Notes under the pieces: generated by a model
Seen by the model: the letters and a program-made list of their open reading frames with translations, nothing else
Told to the model about the DNA's origin: nothing
The model's database searches: none
In this document: in pieces, positions 21,441 through 33,099 of the stretch
Position numbering within the stretch: the stretch's first letter is position 1
Layout of the letters: each line of letters starts with the position of its first letter
Program-made: the position numbers and the translations under genes
Assembly: GCA_029204225.1 (NCBI GenBank)
Contig: CM055111.1
Coordinates: 20,948,521-21,012,520, forward strand
DNA from: Diphasiastrum complanatum
Taxonomy: Eukaryota > Streptophyta > Lycopodiopsida > Lycopodiales > Lycopodiaceae
Direction: 5' to 3'
Length of the DNA: 64,000 nucleotides

Positions 21441-23275
21441 GACATTAACATGGCAAGGACACCACTTCTAGAATCTTTCAGAAAAAACTTGAAATTGTTC
21501 TACACATACCTTCAACTGATTCCCCTTCTATCGCTTTGCTTTAGGGTGTGCTTCTGCGATGTCTTGTCTGTGGATATCCGTAGTGAGCTTATGGTCTTCG
21601 AGCTGTTATTTGAGATCTGCTACCTCCTTCTGTAGGTCAGAGATTTGGATGTAGATTTCTGCATACTCCAGGTGATCTGCCACCCTTGTACATTTCTAGG
21701 TTGCCTAGAGCTGCTTTGCCAACTCATCGATCTTCTCTAAGGCATATGAGTACTCCTCATGTGCATCTGGCCCAAAGCATGTAGTTGTCTCGGCTGATAG
21801 CTCCTTCTACTCAACAAGTTCCTCTTCGACGAGTGCTTTGTCCTTCTTGAGTGGAATCAAAAACTTGACTCAAAAATTCTCGAGCATCTAGTCTTGAAGA
21901 GACTACAACTTCAAGGAATCTATCTGGATTAGCCCAAAGTTGCTTCATTTTCATGCTCTCGTCACGAAGTGTGGTCTGTAGGGAAGCCTTCTCTGTCTTG
22001 ACCTTATTTAGTTCTGCTAATAATGAATCAAAATTCTTTTGCAATTCTACAAATTTGGCCTATAATGCCTTATTGTTATCTTCTAATGACTGGGCTTCCT
22101 TGTTCGCAACTTCTAAAGCAATCGGCCCAGAGAGCAATTTTGCTCACTCAGCTTCTGGTTATTAGCCTCCAAAGATGTGATCTGCTCAGACAACATCTCT
22201 ACGTTGATGGTCATCTCATATGTGTGCTGAAACAGCTATACCATATTGTCCTAGATGTGGAGATCGTAGGCATGGATCTTGCTCACAATATCCTTGGCAC
22301 CTGCAGAAAACTAATGGTACCATCTGTAAAGGTTTTCTTTGTCGTCCACCTCATCTGTGTCAGTAGCTTCCTCCTCAGCACCTTTGCCTTTATCTTGGAC
22401 TTGTGTATCAGAAATAGTATCTTCATCATCCATCAAAACAGGGCTCTTCGGCTTCCTGACAGCGATAGGGATGACAACCAAAGTTTCATCTGCAGCAGAA
22501 GTTTTTGCAGCAACATCCTCTTCTGCTTCCTTCGAAACTGCTACGACATCAATTTTCATGGCAGTAGAATCTACTGGCTAGTCTTGTGAAACAAGGCACC
22601 CTACAGGAGGATTGGTAGATCAATCTTTGTGGTTGCCAACATCCTACCTGCCAACACACCTTGTTCTATCTCTGTAAGGATGCCGAAATGGTTGCATAGT
22701 GTGAGATATGCGCTCCCACTACAACAAACTTTTTGTGCTTGATCCAGCGCAAAAATGCTTTGTATGCTATGGTACCAAAGCATATTGGCTGGCCTGCCAG
22801 TGCATCTATCAGGTACATGAAGTTTTGTGCTAAGATAGTAGCATCAGCATCAATAATAAACAGAACCTGATTCACATACTTGCAGAAAAATTTCATAGTC
22901 ACATCCCGCACCATTGTGATCTTGTACCCCTTGCTTGGTACAAAGCAATTCGACAAAAAGTAAGTTGACTCATCTACGAAGTCTTTTGAAGTTACATTGG
23001 CTACCACATCAATTGGCAGTCCAAGGGCTTCAGAAAATACAGCTTCATTGACCGTGAAGGTGTTATTCCTCAGTGTAACTTGGAAATCTGAATCGGCCAC
23101 CGTGTGAATAGAATAAACAAATTCGGTGCTGATCTCTGGCAATATGATAGATGGGTCCACTTTCAAATTACCCAACCTGCATTTGTCCAACAATGATTGG
23201 ATTGATGCAAGACACAGATTGAAGCACGAACTTTCCAATTGATGCTGGAACTAGTGCTTGCACTTGCATCCATTT
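21440..23275 (-). pseudogene. TE-associated coiled-coil ORF, copy B (broken)
   Basis: Inverted homologue of copy A. Minus order: likely start ATG at 23,272-23,274 (MDASASTSS), a frameshift, then a 190-codon N-terminal domain (23,238-22,666: ILPEISTEFVYSIHTVADSD, ALGLPIDVV, IDADATILAQNFMYLIDALA, YKAFLRWIKHKKFVVVGAHI). Next is an acidic linker (22,559-22,311, ENLYRWYH) and a coiled coil to about 21,640, ending at 21,440. Its 5' leader (23,275-23,364) is CT-rich. No enzymatic motif is visible. Gag-like or captured host ORF are both possible. Copy A extends about 420 bp further at the 3' end. Confidence 0.6.
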
Positions 23276-23364
23276 TGATAGCATAAATGACACAAGAGTA
23301 GTAGCAAGCACAAAAGCAAGAACAAGCGAGAGCAAGTGAGCGAGAGTAAAAAGAAAGTGTAAAA

Positions 23365-24482
23365 TGTTTTGGATTTATCTCCTCTACTCTCCTAAATCCT
23401 ATTTTAATTTGCCTCCATTCATGCTACTGTATTTTACTTGTGTTGTCGCACAGTCTGCATATTCACATGTAAAAGAAGACAGGCAAAAAACACGACTATC
23501 TACATAATTACAAGTAAATTTCCACAGGCGAAAAAGACGACACTGTGTTTTTACACATGATTTTTGACACACGAAAAAGGTGACACTGCCCTACAAATGC
23601 CAAAGGTGCCCTAATGGAAAAGCGAAGGTACCCTGTAAATCAAATTTTAAGGCATTTGTCAAAGTGTCACATTTTTCACATTTTCATCAACGTTCATTTC
23701 AGTGAAGACTGATGTCGCGGCCTTCTCACGCTCATCCCATAAACTGTGTAATCAGATTTGACAACGACAGCAGCCACCCACGATCTCCCACCGACAGCAC
23801 ATCCACTTTGTACCTTCTTCATCTGCACAGCTGTAATATTATGTATATATTGGATACCATCTGCGTATTCAAAGTGTGTGAAAAATATAGCAAGCATCAG
23901 AAGCTTATCAGAGATAGACGAAGTATATGCTTTCGTGCATCGATTCTTTGTTTTGTCAGTAAAAGGTTTATTCCTTTCACAAATTGGATTAGCTTTGTGA
24001 AGCACACGGTTTCGTCCGCTATTGTCTTGTGCTCACCTGCATTATTGACCTGTATATTTTGCTATACTTAATCCGATACAACTCTGTTTGTTCTGTGTTT
24101 AGATTTGTGTAAATTCTGCAATGCTTTTCTACATTCTGTCTGACTTTCTTATTGCTTCATCTGATAGTCTACTCTTCATAGATTAATATTAGTCTAGATG
24201 TTCACGACTAATATTTAGTCCTGCCTTTCACAACTAATTTGCGACTGACAATTAGTCTAGCTGTTCGCGACAAATTATCATTATGATGTCTTCATGCTTA
24301 ATGTTTGGCTACGTAATCAGATTGAATGTGATTTCTATCACTAATGTTCTGTTCGAGTCTGATAGGCATAGTCATGCTTAGCAAAAGAGTGAAATAGCCT
24401 ATTCTACTGCGCACGAATACTTTCCATTCATGTTCGTTTCTTTTCAAGCTCTTTTTGTTTCTCACACCCATCTTTCCCAACA
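23365..24482 (+). mobile_element. Copia B 5' LTR (complete, 1,118 bp)
   Basis: Starts TGTTTTGGATT and ends CCCAACA, with canonical TG/CA termini. It is followed at once by a tRNA-iMet primer-binding site and gag. The inverted homologue is at 13,408-14,473. The ORFs inside (for example 23,712-24,071) are LTR sequence. Confidence 0.92.
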
Positions 24483-24494
24483 TGGTATCAAATC
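24483..24494 (+). promoter_or_regulatory. Primer-binding site, tRNA-iMet type
   Basis: 'tggtatcaaatc' abuts the LTR end. Copia elements use TGGTATCAGAGC, so two of twelve bases have drifted. Confidence 0.85.
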
Positions 24495-24638
24495 TATTTT
24501 CTGTAGCCTGATAAGCTTCCACAATAACAAGACTCTACTAGTCGATAGAGTAATTGTCTTCTTGTTCTATAATTTAGCACCAATTTTTCATACTTAAGTC
24601 ACTAATAGTTATTCCTATCACCTAGACTAATCTTCCAC

Positions 24639-25232
24639 ATGGATTCCCAAGGGAAAGCCAGTCCTATCATGGACAAGCTTGATGGAGCCAACTACCGTCT
24701 GTGGAAATTTAAGATGAAAACAATGCTAATGGCTAAAAAATTGTATGACGTTGTTACAGATGCAGAAGAGAAACCCGAAGCAAACGACACAACAATCGCC
24801 AAATGGAAGCTGAAGGATGGCAAAGCTTTCGCGCTGATCATCCTCAACATTTCAGATACTCAAATTGGCCATGTATCCGAGGCCCAGACATCCAAAGAAG
24901 TCTGGGACATCTTGAGCACACTATACGAAGTGCGAGATATATCTTCCAAGCTACATCTCAAGAAGAAATTTTACTCCCTCAAGATGGCGAATGGTGATTC
25001 CCTGCAAAATCAAATCAACCAATTTAAGAACCTACTGAAGCAAATGGCCATTGTCAGATCTGTCATAGACGATCAAGATGTAGTGATGCAACTGCTTACA
25101 AGCTTGCCAAGCTCATACGACAGCTAGGTGATGATCATTACGACACATCTAGTACTGACTCTTTCGAGAGTCATTACAATGCTGTTGCAGGAAGACACGC
25201 GGAGGAACGAAATCTCAAGTTCCTCAGTTGAC
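24639..25232 (+). pseudogene. Ty1/copia gag fragment (copia B)
   Basis: Particle protein of copia elements. The ATG at 24,639 follows the LTR and PBS by the usual leader distance. Visible motifs are KLDGANYRLWKFKMKTMLMA (gag N-terminal motif), SKEVWDILSTLYEV and LQNQINQFKNLLKQMAIV, then LLTSLPSSYDS followed by a TAG. The frame continues past the TAG with TTHLVLTLSRVITMLLQEDTRR, so the stop is a mutation and not the natural end. The element is cut at about 25,232. No knuckle, protease or pol follows. Confidence 0.88.
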
Positions 25233-25235
25233 AAT

Positions 25236-25290
25236 CTCAGCCTCTAGTTTACCTACATGCTGAAACTACAAAAATCAAAAAACAAGAAGC
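25236..25290 (-). repeat. 55-bp fragment of D-family LTR/leader
   Basis: The reverse complement matches 17,238-17,290 of the gypsy LTR ('tttcagcatg(c/t)aggtaaac' block). It marks the junction where copia B is truncated. Confidence 0.7.
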
Positions 25291-25299
25291 TCGGCACTT

Positions 25300-26524
25300 G
25301 GAAACGCATGGATCTTCGTTCGCTTTCATAAAACGCGTGGATCTTCATTCGTTTCCGTAAAACCAGGAGCTTATTATCTGCAAAACTGTTTCTCAAAAAT
25401 GAAGGTCTCTCAATGGCCACTACCTTCCAGCCCTCTTGAGAACCTCTTGCGAGTCCTGCTCACCTCGTCGTCTTGCCGTTTGATTTCGCTCACTCATCTT
25501 TCACCCCAGGGCTTCAAATACTTAGAAGCGGAGCTTACTTCCGTAGTTTAATGGCCCCAGGTACTCTCGTATCTTTTCGATGAAGCCCATCTCCTGCCAA
25601 TCTTCCACCATGGTGACGTATCATGATGACATGAAGGCCGCTCTGTACTATAGCCGGGCCATCATCTCATGGTCTTTGTCTGACTAGAGGGCTACATTGG
25701 GATTGATCTTGATCGAATCCAAACCACGATCCCAGAAACATTCTTGCTGCATTAGAAAGGCCATGGATCGGCAGTATTCAGCACTTTCTTACACGCATAG
25801 ATTGGCATTTGTCTTGTATTTGTGCCCAAAATCTAGTAACTATAGCCTCAGGTCTTTTGAGGAGATTCTTTTTAAAATTCTCGTAATCACTGGCTAATTC
25901 ACCAACTCAATCCATGGCTTTTCTGCCGGCCATGGATTTCTGCATTTGAGCGACATGTAGAATGGATCTATTCGCTTCCATGTCGGTGCCTTTCAGAATC
26001 TTGTTTCGCCATTCAGGTTGCAGTTGTAATGCCGCAATGATCTCAGCCCTGGTGGAGTATTGGCTTTGATATATCTCCTCTTTGCCTCCCCTCATGTTGG
26101 GAGGGTATTTCCTTTCAAATTTCTCTGACTCTTTTGTATCAGCCATCTTGCTCCTGGGCCTGGTAGGAGAAGCTGCCCTACGTGGTTGTGGTGGCCTTGC
26201 CAGGTAATCATCCAAGGCCTTTGTGTCCGTATCTTTTTCCTTGGCTCGCTCGCTCATTGATGGCTCAGTTGCGCCCATGTCTTGCCTGGGTGAGAATCTT
26301 CTTGTTTCTGGTGGATCTTCCAAGAAGTCGTCATCACCCCCAATGTCGGTGTTAACTTCTGGGAGGTCAGGGATGGAGTGATCTGGAGAGAGAGGTGTAG
26401 GAATGATAGATTTAGGAGGTGGTGGGTTTAACAAATTACATGCCGCACCGGGGGAGCGGAGTTGTTGAAGGAACTCGTCCCGTCGGGCTTTGTATGTGTC
26501 AACTGGACCTTTTGATGGGCCCAT
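25300..26524 (-). pseudogene. Gag-like ORF family, copy 1 (FWDRGL/ARLYYRAA motif)
   Basis: The minus frame from ATG 26,524 (MGPSKGPVDTYKARRDEF) is Pro/Asp-rich, then KFERKYPPNMRGGKEEI and a helical segment to 25,907. After stops, frames continue with CFWDRGLDSIKINPNVAL, MMARLYYRAAFMS and VTMVEDWQEMGFI (about 25,780-25,570). The same motif order occurs in the plus ORF at 47,459-50,570. I know no name for it. It sits upstream of LTR or leader sequence in each case, as a gag-like ORF of a non-autonomous element would. No catalytic motif is seen. Confidence 0.55.
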
Positions 26525-26678
26525 TATTCTGCTAGGAGGTGGTGGAGAAAGGGAAGATGAAAAAATAGGGTAAGTTGGAATAAATGTTTCAAACTCATCG
26601 ATACAAAAGTATTCTTTTCGGAGAAATGAATAAACCTCGAAACGAAGATTATCTGTTCAGGAGGACGTTTCACATTTT

Positions 26679-26690
26679 AGGAGGGGGATA
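26679..26690 (+). promoter_or_regulatory. Polypurine tract of a gypsy element
   Basis: 'aggagggggata' lies directly before the TG of the LTR at 26,691. It is the plus-strand primer for LTR-element DNA synthesis. Confidence 0.7.
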
Positions 26691-27508
26691 TGTGATACCA
26701 CATATTTGTATATTTAATGGCAATATATTCTTGGAAATGATATGTGCTGGACAAATACATATTACAAAGAGGCCTATATCATTTTTCGAATATAATTGCT
26801 AAGGACTTGTCTTTTACTTAAGGACAAGACCTCCTGAAATGAACCGACATCTGTAATACGAAGTGACTAGATTCGTATCGCCAAAATGAACCATCAATTG
26901 TACAATTACATGTACTTGTAATTTATACATTAATTAGAATTTGTAAATTGAGCGACGCACCAGGAAATTCAAGTGGTGTGTTTGTTTGCTCCGTAGGCTA
27001 TAAATTCAGACATGCTTCATTCTCACACTATCGAGAGAGAAAGAGAGTTATTGTATCTTTGAGATTGAAGAAGTAAATAGAGCATCTAAGTTTATTTCCT
27101 TTAATCTTTGTTCTTCGCACTGTTGTGTGTGAGTGACATCGGGTCTACTAGAAATCTCGTATATAGTACTTAAATCATTCTTTGGTCAGACAATATAATA
27201 TTTCATTACAATCGTTTGTTGTGTTTCCGTGAGTTGATCTAAAGAACTGTCTTTAAACTAATTTACCCGTCTGTGCAAAAACTTTGTGTTCGACATTTGA
27301 GTGAAATATCCCTTGGTGCAGTTTTTTCCACAGTTGCTGATAAGAGAAGTATGTATGTTTGTGAAATACTAGTCCCTGCTTGAGGACCTAAGTTGTTGAT
27401 TTGTATTCGTGTTAGTAACGAAAATAATTGTTTCTAACATATTTGCGAACTACTTGAGTTCTTAACCATGACTGGGCTTTAGTTGTTGAGGACTTATAGA
27501 ACACATTA
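26691..27508 (+). mobile_element. Gypsy 3' LTR (plus), 3'-truncated
   Basis: Begins TGTGATACC after a polypurine tract. A TATA box 'ctataaattc' lies at about 26,998-27,008, followed by the short 'cgagagagaaagagagtt' that is hugely expanded in the copy at 8,453. It matches the LTRs at 7,799-8,790 (inverted) and 40,388-40,760 (direct). Cut at about 27,508 in the segment 'tagttgttgaggactt..'. Confidence 0.88.
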
Positions 27509-27509
27509 G

Positions 27510-29400
27510 TTCAAATTCCTTCTGAACCTCTTGTTCAACTCTCTTCTTGCCTTTCTTTGCAGGCAAAGGGGATGGCTTCTCTGGGGCCGTGACAACTAGA
27601 GATACCTTTGCCATTTGAGTTGCCTACACATCATTCTCGTCTTCAACAACAAGCCTCCCTTTCTTGTGTAGCTAAACTTGAGAGCTCTCTGAAGGCGGGT
27701 AATGATCTTCCTTGAAATCCACCCACCAAGGGCAAAACTTCACTTCCCACTCACTCAAGCTTTCTTCCCGACTGAGATTGGCTCTATTAGAATACATGCT
27801 AAGCTCTTTTTCCATGGATAACTGGTTCTACATAGACATGAAAAGAGGCATTTCTTCAACAACTTCTTTGGAATTCAAATAAAAGAAGTATCTGCATATT
27901 CAATAAATATGACACAAATACTTGCACATTCGATACAAGTATCCAACTGCAAACACTTTTAAATGAGCCACTGAAAACACCAACAATCATGAAAAGCATA
28001 AATAGACACTATGTAATTTTAAAGAAGAATAACGAACCTGTAGTATTTGGGCACATCTCAAAGATACTTTCACACTCAGTCGTAAGTGCCTCATAAAAAA
28101 CCTCTTTCCCACCCACATCCGAAATAGCTTATTCCCAAGTGGTATTGAGTACTGGTCACGAGCAACACTACCTCCCAAACAAATTTGTAGCCAATGACAA
28201 TGCTTTTCATTTGGAACTTCTGCCAAACATAATACATTGAGCTTTTATATGCCCATCGAGAAGCTCTTATTGTCCAATGTCTTAGTGTAATGAGCCCATA
28301 CCATTGTTCTCCATGTTTGGGATCAACAATCCCAAGAAACTTACTCATGCGATTTCCATATTTTCTACGGACTCAAAGCTCAATGTTTGCCCTCTATTTC
28401 AAGTCCACAGCGGCACCCTCTCTCTTTCCCAAGAGCTCCTTGACCTCACGTTCAATTTTGATGTGCACATAAAACAAATAATCAAGCAACACACACATAT
28501 TTATGAATCCTTAGGAAGCTCTAATCTGAAATAGATCACCACTTACATTGAAGACTATCTTTGCCAAGATGAAGCACGTGAGTGGGTACCACGACAACAC
28601 CCCCTTCTTGCGTTCAAGATTTCTTACTTTTTGTACTTGGGCCAACTCCTGGGGTATAAATTTGGTCTTAAAATAAGAAGTCTCACTCTCCTCCAACTTT
28701 ATGATAACCTCTTCATTCAATCTATAAAACAACAAAACACAGCTTAAGAAAAAATCTTATGACATAAACAACATCTAGTAAAGGACTACAAGCATTGATA
28801 GGAGGTTGAAGAGAATGAAACTCACTTGTTGATTTGGTTAAGGGCAACCAACAAAGGCATAGAGTTGGATGGGGAGACTTGGATGAAAGTAGCCCTCACA
28901 GAAACATGCTTCTCCCTATCAAAATGATAGTTCTCATTTATTTCCTCTAACCATGCCTTAGTACGATGGTTTCCATTCCAACAAAGAAACATCTTATTAG
29001 AAAGATCAAGCCAATATTTTGTATGCAACAGTGCATTTTCAAAGGCCTCATTTCTTTCATACCACAAGGGGTCCCAGATAGCCTTGATGTCATCATTAAC
29101 ATTGATTGAAACACCACTCACACCATGCAAGGACATCACAAAGACACCTTTCTCTTCAATGTACCCATCTTCCTTGAAAGTTTCTTTCATTATTTTTTTC
29201 CATGGACCAACCTGTCGCACACTCTCATGAATGTACGCCTTGCACAATGATATCGCATGGGTGGGAGACTAGGTTTGACAATCTTTAACCTTTTCATTGT
29301 GGCAAAAAGCATCTCAACATGAAAATTCTCATGAATATTAGATATGAGCTCCTCATCAGAAGAGGATGAAATACATTTAGGAAAGTTTAGATCACATTTT
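27510..29400 (-). pseudogene. Multi-exon pseudogene of an unrecognised plant gene family
   Basis: Minus-strand coding segments are separated by plausible GT..AG introns. Exon 29,247-28,833 encodes YIHESVRQVGPWKKIMKETF, IWDPLWYERNEAFENALL and FLCWNGNHRTKAWLEEINEN. It is followed by donor GTGAGT (phase 2) and an acceptor at about 28,744, which rejoin in frame to NEEVIIKLEESE. The next donor is GTAAGT at about 28,548. A further block (28,465-28,040) has GIVDPKHGEQWYGLI, WTIRASRWAYKSS and MWVGKRFFMRHL but two in-frame stops and a frameshift. The last block (27,800-27,510) has EWEVKFCPWWVDFKEDHYPP. The Trp-rich, intron-bearing pattern argues for a host gene fragment (possibly transduplicated), not a retroelement ORF. 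Function unknown. Confidence 0.6.
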
Positions 29401-29897
29401 ATGTTATGATGGAAATGCTATCGACCCACTCATCATGCGAGGCTACGAGAAAATCTACCTCTAGGCTCTATTTTTATCTAGCAGGGGGACCGATTTTGTG
29501 GAACTCAAGAAAGCATAAATCAGTGGCACTTTCTTCGACTGAGATAGAGTACATTGCAGCATGTCAAGCCTCAAAAGAAGCTATATGGATCAAGTTATTA
29601 CTTCACGACTTACATCACACTCGTTCAATGCTGCTACCATTCTGTGTGACAATTTGAGCTGTATTTCACTGTCACTAAATCTCAGATTTCATGGCAAGTC
29701 TAAGCACATCGAAATGCAATATCATTTCGTTCGGGAAAAGGTTTTCTCAGGGCAGGTGATTTTTCAATATTGCTCCACAACAGAAATGATTGTAGACATC
29801 TTCACCAAAGCGCTTCCTAGGATCAAGCATCAAAAGTTTTTCAACATGTTGAACCTGACAAAGATTCTAAGGCACCAACCGTGGCCTGAAGGGGGAC
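29400..29897 (+). pseudogene. Ty1/copia RNase H and pol C-terminus
   Basis: Plus frames: FYLAGGPILWNSRKHKSVAL, SSTEIEYIAACQASKEAIW, then (frameshift) GKSKHIEMQYHFVREKVFSG and IVDIFTKALPRIKHQKF. These are the conserved end of copia RNase H. A polypurine tract 'gaagggggac' (29,888-29,897) follows directly, and then TGTTGG of a 3' LTR. Everything 5' of RNase H is missing. Confidence 0.9.
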
Positions 29898-29988
29898 TGT
29901 TGGAAATTAAGTCCACAATTGTCTCCTTGGTAAATACTATTTCTATTTCAAGATTCTTCCTACACACTTATTGATCATTGATCTAGGG
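29898..29988 (+). mobile_element. Start of a copia 3' LTR, truncated
   Basis: TGTTGGAAATTAAG follows the polypurine tract of the copia at 29.4 kb. After about 90 bp it meets the LTR end of element D, which truncated it. Confidence 0.7.
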
Positions 29989-31135
29989 TGTTTGCAGATT
30001 CTGGCTCTTCAGAATATGTTCGCTTTGACTTGTTCTTTCGAATCAGTTTCTGCCTGTTATCAGGCTCGTTTGGACAATTATTGGATGTTTTCTTGTTTGT
30101 TACAATGCCCAGGTCAAGCAAAAACAGACTTATTAATGTTGTAGTATTTGTCCTGCTTGTCAGAGGACACTCAGATTGGTCACTCTTGCACTTAAGCACA
30201 TGCATAAACGACCAAAATCAGTCAAGCATGCATGCCAAAAACATTCAACCATAAAATCAGCATACAGAACCGTTGAACAATGACTGAAATTCTACTCTAC
30301 TATTGCAAAAACAAGTTACAATCAGATCCTAAACATTCTACACTTGCATAAATTCACAAAACTGAAACAAGAAACTAATCTATAGCACTTTAGCGGTCCA
30401 AGAATCAAGAAACCAACCAGTCTTCTGATTCTTGGACAACCCAAGAACATCAAAAACTAGAATGTTGGAGGTTATGCAAGATTTATGCCACACTTCTAGC
30501 CTATTTAGTTTACCTAAATGTTGATTCCTACCTTAATCCACAAACAAGAAATGAAATATAATCCACTCTAGGAAAGCATGAAAACTAATCCACTCTACTA
30601 TCCACAACCACACACAAAAGATGGAAGGGCAAGATCATGAATGCATCACTCAAGAAACAAGCATGATCAAGGAGCTCAATGAATGCACCAAACTCGTGGA
30701 GGCTCTTCTCATTTCAGCATGGAGTAGATACAATACACAAAAAGCTCCTCTTCTCAAAGAGAGAGTCTCTTAAATAATCAAGAGAGCTCCCTAGGTGGCA
30801 TCCTAGTGGCATTTCCACATTACACAAATTACAAGTGGAATAATGCTCTCCACTAGAGGTCACCATCAAAAGGTGGCTCACTCTACTTTCTTTGAGAGGG
30901 GTCTACTTGCATTTATTACTTTGACTAGAAATACTAGTTCATACATGGTCATTCCATCTTTCGGGATTCACCATGAGGCTTACACAGTTCTTGCTTGTCA
31001 TTCCTAACTAGCATTTCTCGGCTCTCAGTCTTCATTTGTCTCATCTTCTCATAGACCTCCTCGGTCCAAGGTGAGAGAGGTGCTCTTGGGTAGCTATGGC
31101 CGAGCATCTTGGGAATTCGTCAGAATCAGCCAACA
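29989..31135 (-). mobile_element. Element D 3' LTR (complete, 1,147 bp)
   Basis: Minus strand: starts TGTTGGCTGATTC after a polypurine tract 'aggggtgggatga' and ends ..AATCTGCAAACA. It is homologous to 34,870-35,420 (same orientation) and 16,719-17,730 (inverted). 'tatttaagag' near 30,770 is a possible TATA region. Confidence 0.85.
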
Positions 31136-31149
31136 TCATCCCACCCCTA

Positions 31150-32560
31150 ATGTGTTGTAGGACCCACTGCAACTCCTATTGAATTTTGTCGTTCTGCTTT
31201 GCATTGGCATCTTCGATCGGCACTTGGAAAAGCGTAGACCCTCATTCACTTGCATAAAACCAAGTGTTTATTATTGCCAGTCTTTATCAAAACTGCTTTA
31301 AAAAATTGCCACAATGTAATCAGAATGTCTTATTGCTATAGGTCGTTGACATTCTCAAAATTGGAGAGCTCCTAGCAGCTTCACAACTTGCATGTTGAGT
31401 GCTTTTCTCGTGTCTCTTTATTTTGTTGCATATGCCATGGATGGCTTCACTTCTAGTTCCTAGGTAGATTCTAACTTCAGGGAGGTCTGTATCCTCCATT
31501 TTGCTTCTAGGCGTTTATGTAGTTCCTCTCTCAATTGAAGTTCTAGTCTTTGTCGATGCTCTTTCCTTGACGAGAAGAGGAGAACCTTCGATTGGTAGGT
31601 CACACAAACTTTGGGTTGACAGTCTTCAAGGGAATGGACTTACCAACAAATTGGTGGTAGGGACAAATTGGACGGATAACTTGGTAATAATAAGGAAACA
31701 TGATGAAGGCTTGGTGGAAGGGTGAAAGAACTGATAGTTCTACAGTTGTAGTCTTGGACCCTTGCAATGTCGAGCTTTGACCACTACTTCCTGGGTGAGG
31801 AGATCGCTTTATTTTGTAGGTTCACCTTGTCTTCATCTTTCTTTTTCTGCAGCTCTTTCTTTTGTTCTGTTACTTTTGGATCTCTTTGGGCTTCATAAGA
31901 GGGGATTCAACTATCATTGCTCCAGAGAGTTTCTTTTGATCAAGATCGATCTGACTCAATTGTTGCTTAAGTTTTCTCCTTTCTTCCTCAGCTACTTGGA
32001 TATTTCTCTTTATGTCTTCTAGCTACTTCATCTGCTTCTTAATCTTTTTCGGCTGATCAACCATTGTAGGTAGTAGTTGGTCTCCGCAAGACACTTGCAA
32101 TGATCTTTTAGCCACTTCGGTAAGACTATAAAAAACTGGGAATTTCTCAAAAGAATAGTGAACTGATGATAAACAAATAGATGGAAGGAAGGGTGGTGGT
32201 GGTGGTGACAACGATAGATGGTGTGGGCAATACTCATGAGAATGGATGCAGATGTAAGGCAAGAGGTTGGTTGAAGAAAGAGATTGATTTCCCAATGCTT
32301 GTGCTTCTCTTTTTTGAAGGATCATCATCGTGGGGACTGGGGTACTTCTTCTGATTGTGCCTCTTTGGAATGCCCATTCGTTTTCTTAGCCTTGTCGTTA
32401 TCGTTCTTGTTGATGGTGTTGCTGGCTATGTGGCTGCTCCAGTGGATGCCTCAGTGGATTCTTTTATATCCACTCCCCCCCGCCCCCAAATCTGTTGGTG
32501 GGGATGTTGTTATCTATAACTTGCATGTTCAAGGTTGGATCGGCGCTTGGAACATGTAGT
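31150..32560 (-). pseudogene. Gag-like coiled-coil ORF upstream of the D 3' LTR
   Basis: Minus frames with many stops: Lys/Asn-rich start near 32,552, KAKKTNGHSKEAQSEE, then VAEEERRKLKQQLSQIDLDQ (coiled coil, about 31,950). A decayed C-terminal part (31,500-31,200) parallels the ORF copies at 25.3-26.5 kb and 47.5-50.6 kb in position, shared segments near the end ('cggcacttggaaa') and polypurine tract/LTR downstream. Identity with that family is an inference from weak similarity. Confidence 0.4.
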
Positions 32561-32569
32561 TGAAACACG

Positions 32570-33080
32570 CTGTGGACGAAAGATTGAACAAATTTTAACT
32601 AAATTTGCTTCAATCTTGCTATAATTGACTCAAAGATGAATATGACGATGAGATGCAAGAATCAACTCTAACGTGATATGTACTTCACAAATTTTCAGTA
32701 TGCTCAAAGATCTTAAACTCTGTGTAAGGTGATCTGAAGGTAGATAGATGAATGAAAATGTGTTCTTGAGATGCTCTATGGAAGACTCTCGTGTAGTAGC
32801 TATTTCTCATGCAAAAATCAATCACACACTAGGAATGAAGAGGAACAAGGAAATAAACGAACTGTACAGAGAGTGAGAACTGTATAACACTTGTCAAACA
32901 AAACTTATTCATCAACATTGATAATTCACCTTGACAATTGCAATATGCCATTTGTTTGTAGAGTAATGAGACTTACTCTAATATGTCCTTTTCAAAACAA
33001 GACAGCGTTGGTGATACTGAATCTATCATCATTGATAGCAGATGTTGTAAAATATAACTTGAGATGTAGGTATGTTTGAG
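32570..33080. other. Non-coding stretch, possible old LTR/leader
   Basis: About 500 bp of AT-rich DNA without coding potential or internal repeats that I can see. On the minus strand it precedes the gag-like ORF starting near 32,552 and has the composition of an LTR R-U5/leader, but no matching copy is present. Confidence 0.3.
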
Positions 33081-33099
33081 GTACTATGTCCTGAGTCCC

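Noticed and set aside
23694-24071. Open frames on both strands of about 100-119 codons, with close counterparts at 13,947-14,267
   Set aside because: Both lie inside copia LTRs; shared only because the LTRs are homologous.
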